Shown in pieces: positions 58,214 through 64,000 of a DNA stretch of 64,000 bases. Numbering within the stretch: position 1 is the stretch's first letter; the number at the start of each line of letters is the position of its first letter. Below the pieces are notes generated by a model, which made no database searches, was not told where the DNA came from, and saw only the letters and a program-made list of their open reading frames with translations. A program made the position numbers and the translations under genes. The DNA is from Ligula intestinalis. Lineage: Eukaryota > Platyhelminthes > Cestoda > Diphyllobothriidea > Diphyllobothriidae. The stretch lies in the NCBI GenBank assembly GCA_036362985.1, contig JAYGXS010000004.1, forward strand, positions 41,077,907 through 41,141,906, given 5' to 3'.

Positions 58214-58980
58214 GATGAGATCAACACGGGAACAGATACATAAATTAAACTCCCCCCTCAAGTGTTAGGAGTGTTAGAACAAGACTTTTTGATAGAAATT
58301 GTAGATCCAGGATTTCCGAGGTTGAGTCGGTGAGCGTGCTCTCTTAGTTATTATATATATGATATTTGTAAGCAAGCGTAGGAAAACAGTTCTTTACTGG
58401 TTTCAACGCATAATAAAATCTTTTGGAACGACATTTTCCAAAAAGTCGTGTTTGGAAGCACTGAACGATATTTAACTTTTTAGGGACCTAGGACACTATC
58501 TTATCTCAAATCCTCAAAAATATTTCGAAAAATTCAAGGGAACCAATGACCTGAAGGTGAATGTAATGATGTAGTTATTCCCGGAAATCAACAAATGTTA
58601 TTTTTCGAATAATAAAATAACGCCAAACAATAAACTGCGGTGTACATCAAACACTCATTATTACAGCCTAGTGTAGAACTGGACAATATGTTAGCGAAAC
58701 CCGCCAGATATAAAAGCTAAATTGTCGGAAATTTAAGCAGAAATATCAGAAAATTTTCTGTTTACAACATACACATTTTAGAAGATACAATTCAGGTTTC
58801 TCCTATTAGTCCAAAAGAATTCAGTATATTTAGGTTAGTATGCCATTCCTTCGAAGACTTTATTGAAAACTGTTTGCAAATAAATTCAACATAAAATAAA
58901 TATGTTACTATAAAATAGTAAGGAGTGTGTACATATGTACCTAATTATGCAGATTCATCCTAAGGATCGTATATAAACCT
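58214..58980. other. Upstream region of the 4E-T-like gene
   Basis: AT-rich and without recognisable coding sequence. A stop in frame with the proposed ATG lies about 57 bp upstream of it, so the coding start is bounded to this exon unless a further 5' exon is spliced in. Confidence 0.4.
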
Positions 58981-58984
58981 GTCA

Positions 58985-59478
58985 AATAGCAGATATGAAT
59001 TCAATCTGTAGGTGCGAGCGGAGCGTTGGTATCTTCTTACAACACTTTCCTGTGCACATGAACGGTATCTGTTAAGAAAATATAAATCGACATTGCGTTT
59101 AAATGTGTCTGTCGTGTTCGCCTATTATGAGCTCCTCGGTAGTCCGTTCCAGGCACCGATTGCTCGATGTTAAACCACATGGCTGCGGATATCGAGAAAG
59201 CTCAGGATTCATCAGAGTTTGAGGGAACTCCGGCGAAGGTTATTTCATGCGGTGAATGTGAAGTAGCCGTCAAACTGGTAGGCAGAGCCCCGATTCCTCC
59301 CGGTTTGGTACGTTTGTATGATATCACCTCGTATCTGCCTAAACTCAAGAGGAAAATGGTTAATTATGTCAAGTCTGCATTCGTAAGATAAGGACTTAAA
59401 GCCCTTCAAAACTTTTCTGGCTGTCATTTGGATTAAAATGATCGTTGCTGCCCGACTCTCTCCTAAATCCTGCTGCCA
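58985..59478 (-). pseudogene. CR1-like LINE tail, 3' side of a repeat insertion
   Basis: Read leftwards from 59478: SRAATIILIQMTARKVLKGF, KSLSYECRLDIINHFPLEFR, QIRGDIIQTYQ, FDGYFTFT, then in another frame SSLKL..LSFLDIRSHVV, RAIGAWNGLP and ANTTDTFKRNVDLYFLN (to about 59050). This is the conserved C-terminal part of CR1-like ORF2 and continues the element at 59860-61300 across an inserted repeat. Confidence 0.8.
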
Positions 59479-59855
59479 CATACGAGGTCACTCAGAGCAC
59501 AGGACGTGGCGTGAAAGCAGTTTCGGCATGCCTCGAGCCAGACGCAAACTGGAGCGCAAAAATGCGTGCAAATTGTCTTCCCCATTCTGAGCTCAACCAA
59601 CAATGGCGTGACCTTAGTCCGTCTGGACAGACCTTAAGGCCATGGCTACCTCTAGCCATCACTACGGACCTTGCCCGCCTGGCAGAAAGACGTGCGCTAT
59701 TGTAGTCAAGACTTCGTCCTTTATCCTTTCCACCTGGGCAGAATTTATATTTCCTTTTTTCTGGCCTACCCAAGACTTCTATCTACTCATCTTAGGAACC
59801 TGACCTGGAAGATCGCAGTGGTTAGGATTAAAACTTATCAGCCTTATACTTCTCG
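59479..59855 (+). repeat. TIR-type repeat inserted into a LINE
   Basis: Ends in ggaacctgacctggaagatc and gcagtggttaggatt like the other plus-orientation copies, and contains gacgcaaactgg as in the 33020 copy. LINE coding sequence stops just outside on both sides (RPWRPKTTSYRKW at 59860 and above; SRAATIILIQ at 59478 and below) and is continuous when the repeat is removed. Confidence 0.75.
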
Positions 59856-59859
59856 GTGG

Positions 59860-61300
59860 GACCATTTCCTGTAGCTTGTTGTCTTTGGCCGCCATGGGCG
59901 TCAAACCTGGACTCCATATTCTAGGTGAAAACGAATAAAGGCCCCGTATGTTTTTCCAAATAATTATTTATCGATATCGAGAAGTTGCATAGAACGATTC
60001 AGGGATGGCACAATTGTGATTCCGAGGTCCTTTTGTTCGGTTACGGTCGACAGGCACCTACCATCAAGTAAGTAGTTGTGAGAGTTACCCATCGTGCTCA
60101 CCTTCTTCGGTGTGAGCCACAGTATAGCAGACATTTCAATCCGCATTAACCTTTTTCGGAGTATTTACCTATCCGGTCAAGTCCTTCTTGCAGAGTTTAT
60201 TCGTCATAAGTGTTTCTAGTCGGTTGCCATAGCTTAACATAATCTGTAAATAAGAGTCCATTGCCGTCCAGTATATGCTTACAGTCGCTGACCTACATTA
60301 AGAACAATAATGGCCCAGGAACGGAGCCCTGAGGGAGACCACTGACAACTGGCACTGGAGTGGATTTCGCATTGCCAACGGACACGGAGTGCGATCTGCC
60401 TATTATGAAATCCACTATCCCATTTATTGAATTTCCCCTTATCTCGTATTCGCCAACCATGTAGAGTCGTCGTTTGTGTGGCACACTATCGAAGGCTTTT
60501 TTAAATTCGATGTAAACAACAACGACGTTGGTTATGTCGTCTAATGATCTGGACCACTGTTCCATTTAATAAAGCATATCGGGCAGGCAGGAGGGGTTTC
60601 CTCGAAATCCATGTTGGGTACTGCCAAAGACATCATTTTCTTCGAAAAACTTCATGATGGCTTTTTCGATAAGCATTTTCATTACTTTGCAATGAATGCA
60701 AGCTTTTCGCGCTGATTCTCTGTCTACCCTCTTGAAAAGGATAGATATTGTTGATAACATCTCTGAGAATGTTGCAATTGGCATCCGGACAGTCAGTAGG
60801 AATTTCATGCCAATTGACTTTCGGCAGGTTACTTCTCATCGCGGTGAAATGTCCGTGCCAGTAATTTGGCCGAACCTCCGTATTCTTCGTTTGCTTGGTG
60901 TTTAAACCGTATTCCCACAAAAGCATGACATAGTCCGTCTTACCAAGCGGCGCGATTGACCCGAGTACATTGCATAGCTGTTTGCGCCTCTTTGATTCCT
61001 GTTGGAAATGCAGCATTTTGCAGCAGAAGCAGATTCATCGTTAGCTTTAATAGACTGGAGCTAAAAAATCTCATAAATCCTCTACTGATAGCTAAGCCCT
61101 GCCGATCAGTGGTGCGTTTCAATCTCCAGCTAGCGGTGCGCTTGCGTTGTGGGCCATTTTGATTTGGCGGTCTATAAATGGTCATGAAATGTATAGTGGG
61201 TGCAGTAAGCGTATTCAGTTTAAGCCATAATGTTTCGCAATCATGAAAGCAACTGAGTTTGAGTTCTGACGCAGTGACTATCATTCTTCTTCCTCCTTTA
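59860..61300 (-). pseudogene. CR1-like LINE ORF2 (endonuclease to RT), internally deleted
   Basis: Endonuclease remnants at 61284-60940 (MTIYRPPNQN; earlier CETLWLKLN), a linker at 61016-60633 (YWHGHFTAMRSNLPKVNW; GRQRISAKSLHSLQ), then RT: HCKVMKMLIEKAIMKFFEEN, STQHGFRGNPSCL, VYIEFKKAFDSVPHKRRLY (motif A as EFKKAF), VSGLPQGSVPGPLLFL (motif B) and LLFTDYVKLWQ, where FADD has become FTDY. Post-RT: EQKDLGITIVPSLNRS and FHLEYGVQV.RPWRP. The passage from linker to the QHGFR box lacks the RT fingers, so a deletion lies near 60800-60850. Confidence 0.8.
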
Positions 61301-61690
61301 TGTGGTCAGTCTCGACAGGTAAAATTTCGGCATCCATTGAAAAGTTCCCCACAACATAGATACAGTATTTGTTAAGTTAACTCTGATTATTTGTCTTAAG
61401 TCATAATCTGAAAATCATATCAACTGGTTTTTTTCTGAACGTAATAATCAGTACAGTTTGTTCAACAATTTTAAGGGATTTTAACAACCAGCTGCGTTAA
61501 AATCCTCAAGGCTGAATTTTTCTAAATCGTCTCACATTTAAAGCAGATTTTCATCAAAATTATGAGAACAAAAATTATAGCTCATCACAAGATATCTGCT
61601 TCCAGACCCAAGCGGTGCCTGACCACGCCTACTAGTCAATGCCTTGATATCAACATGCAGCCCATTGTCAAGGCTAAGCAAATTGATTTA
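61301..61690. other. No feature recognised
   Basis: AT-rich sequence between two divergent LINEs (minus-strand element to the left, plus-strand element to the right). Confidence 0.4.
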
Positions 61691-61699
61691 TCTGCATAA

Positions 61700-62610
61700 C
61701 AGAACTGTAATGACTTCATGATGAAGTTTGGTTCTGTTTTGTCAATACTAGGCAATTTTTTTGATGGTAAGTTACCAGCTGTGCCCTCGCAAGATTGTAA
61801 AAAGTTAGATTCCCTCGTCCATCTTATAACCACGGAAGCTTTTGATCGACAAAAGCGAAACTTTAACTTTATACTAAAAATGTCTCCATATTAAGTCGCC
61901 CTTTGGACATTGCATACGATTTTCTATGTTTGGGTGGTTTCAACTACGAAATTCCGGAAGCAAAGCGCCTCCAATCACGTAGCAAAACCCGCCAATCCTA
62001 GTTAAATTGTTTTCCCCGATCGAGGTGGACTCAATCATTGCTCAACGGGGTCGCATTTCCCGATATTTAGAAATGACTAAAAGTTTCCTCTGTCGAGATC
62101 TCACACCGATGGAGCGAAGAAATGCGGCTCTCCAGTCCAATAGACCAATGAATTTTCAGCCTTCTATTCCTAAATCTGTTCGTAGTCCCGATAGGGTAAA
62201 TGCACTCGCTAATCCTCCACCCCGGATATCTGGTCATACACCCACTAACGCCAGTACACCCGTTATCCCTGCCTCCCAGAGGTCTATCCATAGTCCCGTA
62301 ACCGTCAGTACACCTGCTATCCCTACCTCGCGAATGTCTAGTCATAGGCCCATAAACATCAGTGCACCAGTTAGCCCATCCCTCTTGATGTCGGGACCGT
62401 AAAGCCCCACCGCTTCATCATCTACTACGATTAAAACTAGTCTAAATACATTCTCTGTCCAACGATCGATAAATTACGCTGCCTCTAACTCGGCAACCAG
62501 CTCATCAAGAATGTCGCCAACACCGTCGAAAACGCTTTGGCCGAGCGCTTCCTCACCACAACATAGCTCCTCCCTTGACCGTGGGAGTCATATTATTCCC
62601 CCTATCATGC
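61700..62610 (+). pseudogene. LINE ORF1-like region, frameshifted
   Basis: Readable blocks: KKLDSLVHLITTEAFDRQKR, NFNFILKMSP, then RPLDIAYDFLCLGGFNYEIP, EAKRLQSRSKT, then in the 62007-62402 frame RISRYLEMTKSFLCRDLTPM. This arrangement (a short domain, then a CRDLTPxER block) is typical of ORF1 in one group of CR1-like elements. A Pro/Ser/Thr-rich imperfect repeat follows (TPVIPASQRSIHSP; TPAIPTSRMSSHRP). At least three frame changes. It precedes the endonuclease of the same element. Confidence 0.6.
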
Positions 62611-62614
62611 GTTA

Positions 62615-63051
62615 TTGAACACGCCGGGCCCGAACCACGAAAAAATTAATTTTCACGGCAGTTACCCAAACTGGTATAGTTTTAAATCTAATCGGAGTTG
62701 CCATACAGTACATTCACTGATTAAGAAGATTAGTCCTAACGCGAGTGGCCCCAACACTAATTTTATGTCACCGTTCCCCTTTATCAGTTCCTTTACCCAT
62801 CCTTTTCCACCCAAACCTGCAAACCTGTACTTGCCTTCTCGCCTCCCCCCATTCCTCTCAAACGCCTCAGAAGCTTATTTTGGTTTGTCCTCTCCTCATT
62901 TTTCCCTGCCAGAAAGCGGGGACCATCGATATCTCAGACCTCATCGGCCATCCATTATTGGCTAACCATATGATAACAGCTCCATACCCGTCAGTACTTA
63001 TTCCACAAATAATAACGGCCTACAGTTTGCCTACCCATCTTTAAATTTTTT
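62615..63051 (+). other. Spacer between LINE ORF1-like region and endonuclease
   Basis: Two overlapping frames (62615-62965 and 62745-63044) are open and Pro/Ser-rich but show no domain. I regard this as ORF1 C-terminus or inter-ORF spacer of the same element. Confidence 0.4.
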
Positions 63052-64000
63052 ATGAATAACGATAGCCATAGTCCTGCCACTCAAAACACACTAGATGTCA
63101 CATTGCTGTATACCAGGTCTGTTATAAATAAAATAGCTCAACTGCGAGCTATTGCTTTTGAGATGACGCCCGATGTTATATGCATAACAGAATCTTGGAC
63201 ACATCCAAACATTTCTGACTCCGCCCTTATCATAGACGAGTATGATCTCTATCTTCACGATCGCATTAATAAGCGTGGTGGTGGTTGACTTCTCTATATT
63301 AGAACGTCATTTAGGCACTTTCCGTTTTATCCAAATAGCACGTCCTTCTCTGGAAATTACTCTTTCGCTTCTATTATCCTGTCACCCCGGCAAAAGGCGA
63401 TTATTGGATGTGTACATAATCATCCTAACTCTTCATCGGAAGAAGATGTAAACTTGTCTGAAATATTCAAGTTTATTTCAGAATCCTCTTTTGAAGTTAA
63501 AATTATTGCTGGAGATTTTAATTTTCCTGAAATCGACTGGCTTTCAAACTACTGTCCACCTAGATTTCAGCCTTTCCTAGAAACCATTAATTTTTCTAAC
63601 TGGTCTGAACTTGTTAGTTCCCCAACAAGACGGAACCATATCCTAGATCTGATTTTCACAAATGGTATCGCTCCTATCTTCGTTGATTTTAAGCAGGACA
63701 TCTTCCAAAGTGATCACACATTAATTCACTGTTGCCTTCCGCTTCCTCCTACGGAAAAGGCTAGTGCTAGTCGTACCTATCATGCGTATGACCTCGCAGA
63801 TATTAGCTCAATCAACAATTTTCTTGACTCATTAGATTGGCAGAGCCTCTCCTCCATTAACGACGCTGCATATCTTTCTGAACTCATGTCGGTCGTTTCT
63901 AATAAAATGGTAGAATTTGTGCCCACTAAAATTGCGAAACCCTACACACCAGAATCGACCGTCCCTCATTTTATTTTGCCCCGACTCAAGAAATTGAGAA
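63052..64000 (+). pseudogene. CR1-like LINE ORF2, endonuclease part, runs off the end
   Basis: Endonuclease motifs: TLLYTRSVINKIAQLRAIAF, PDVICITESWTHP, LHDRINKRGGG, one stop (TGA at 63286-63288, otherwise in frame), LLYIRTSF, IIAGDFNFPEIDWLS, SSPTRRNHILDLIFTNG and IFQSDHTLIH. The frame stays open to the window end (PRLKKLR at 63997). It lacks only the intact first stop-free join, so this is the best preserved endonuclease of this family here. The RT lies outside the window. It is the same family as the copy split by the mariner-like element (37380-40710). Confidence 0.85.

Overview
The window looks like repeat-rich nuclear DNA from a parasitic flatworm. A diphyllobothriid-like tapeworm or a trematode seems most likely, but I cannot settle the species. 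The grounds are two multi-exon eukaryotic genes with introns of only 28-46 nt near their 5' ends and longer introns near their 3' ends (an asymmetry known from schistosome genes), abundant non-LTR retrotransposon wreckage, and an RTE-like element whose ORF2 ends in C2H2 zinc fingers, a type I associate from memory with tapeworm genomes. There are no operons, Shine-Dalgarno sites or CRISPR arrays.

Host genes. (1) A plus-strand TRIM-NHL gene (CDS 18278-21390, seven exons, 837 codons): RING, two B-boxes, coiled coil, a low-complexity linker and a C-terminal NHL propeller most like the Brat/TRIM2/TRIM3 group. (2) A minus-strand gene (CDS 58213-53322, about nine exons, about 576 codons) that I identify as an eIF4E-transporter (4E-T/EIF4ENIF1) homologue. 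It has an N-terminal YxxxxL-phi eIF4E-binding motif and a Cup-homology/DDX6-binding-like block. Both families act in post-transcriptional mRNA repression; that they share a window may be chance.

Layout. 1-1384: minus-strand CR1-like LINE (ORF1 and endonuclease). 1455-4420: plus-strand CR1-like LINE, interrupted. 4600-6060: plus-strand RTE-like LINE remnant. 6180-9480: two overlapping inverted-repeat structures. 10960-15320: two abutting minus-strand LINE pieces, the larger running from ORF1 to reverse transcriptase. 15480-17560: another minus-strand LINE. 18278-21390: TRIM-NHL. 21400-27440: non-coding DNA with dispersed repeats. 28027-30918: the best-preserved retroelement, an RTE-like ORF2 (minus) with three in-frame stops and an in-frame deletion of the catalytic palm. 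32180-37050: tRNA-derived SINE, mosaic inverted repeats, microsatellite. 37380-40710: plus-strand LINE split by a mariner-like transposon (37612-38950) with 30-bp inverted repeats. 40960-51700: tandem repeats, a fold-back element, several TIR-type repeats, an assembly gap (44662-44671) and a LINE tail. 53322-58213: 4E-T. 58985-61300: minus-strand LINE split by a short TIR-type repeat. 61700-64000: plus-strand LINE (ORF1 and endonuclease) running off the end.

Three dispersed repeat families recur: a tRNA-derived SINE (four copies), a TIR-type family ending near TCGCAGGGGTTAAGTGAGTT (eight or more segments), and a roughly 250-335 bp family that forms a fold-back at 41735-42880. I found no credible new defence or signalling system. 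The most useful leads are the two gene models with ultra-short introns, an altered RING zinc ligand, the palm-deleted retroelement and several datable nested insertions.
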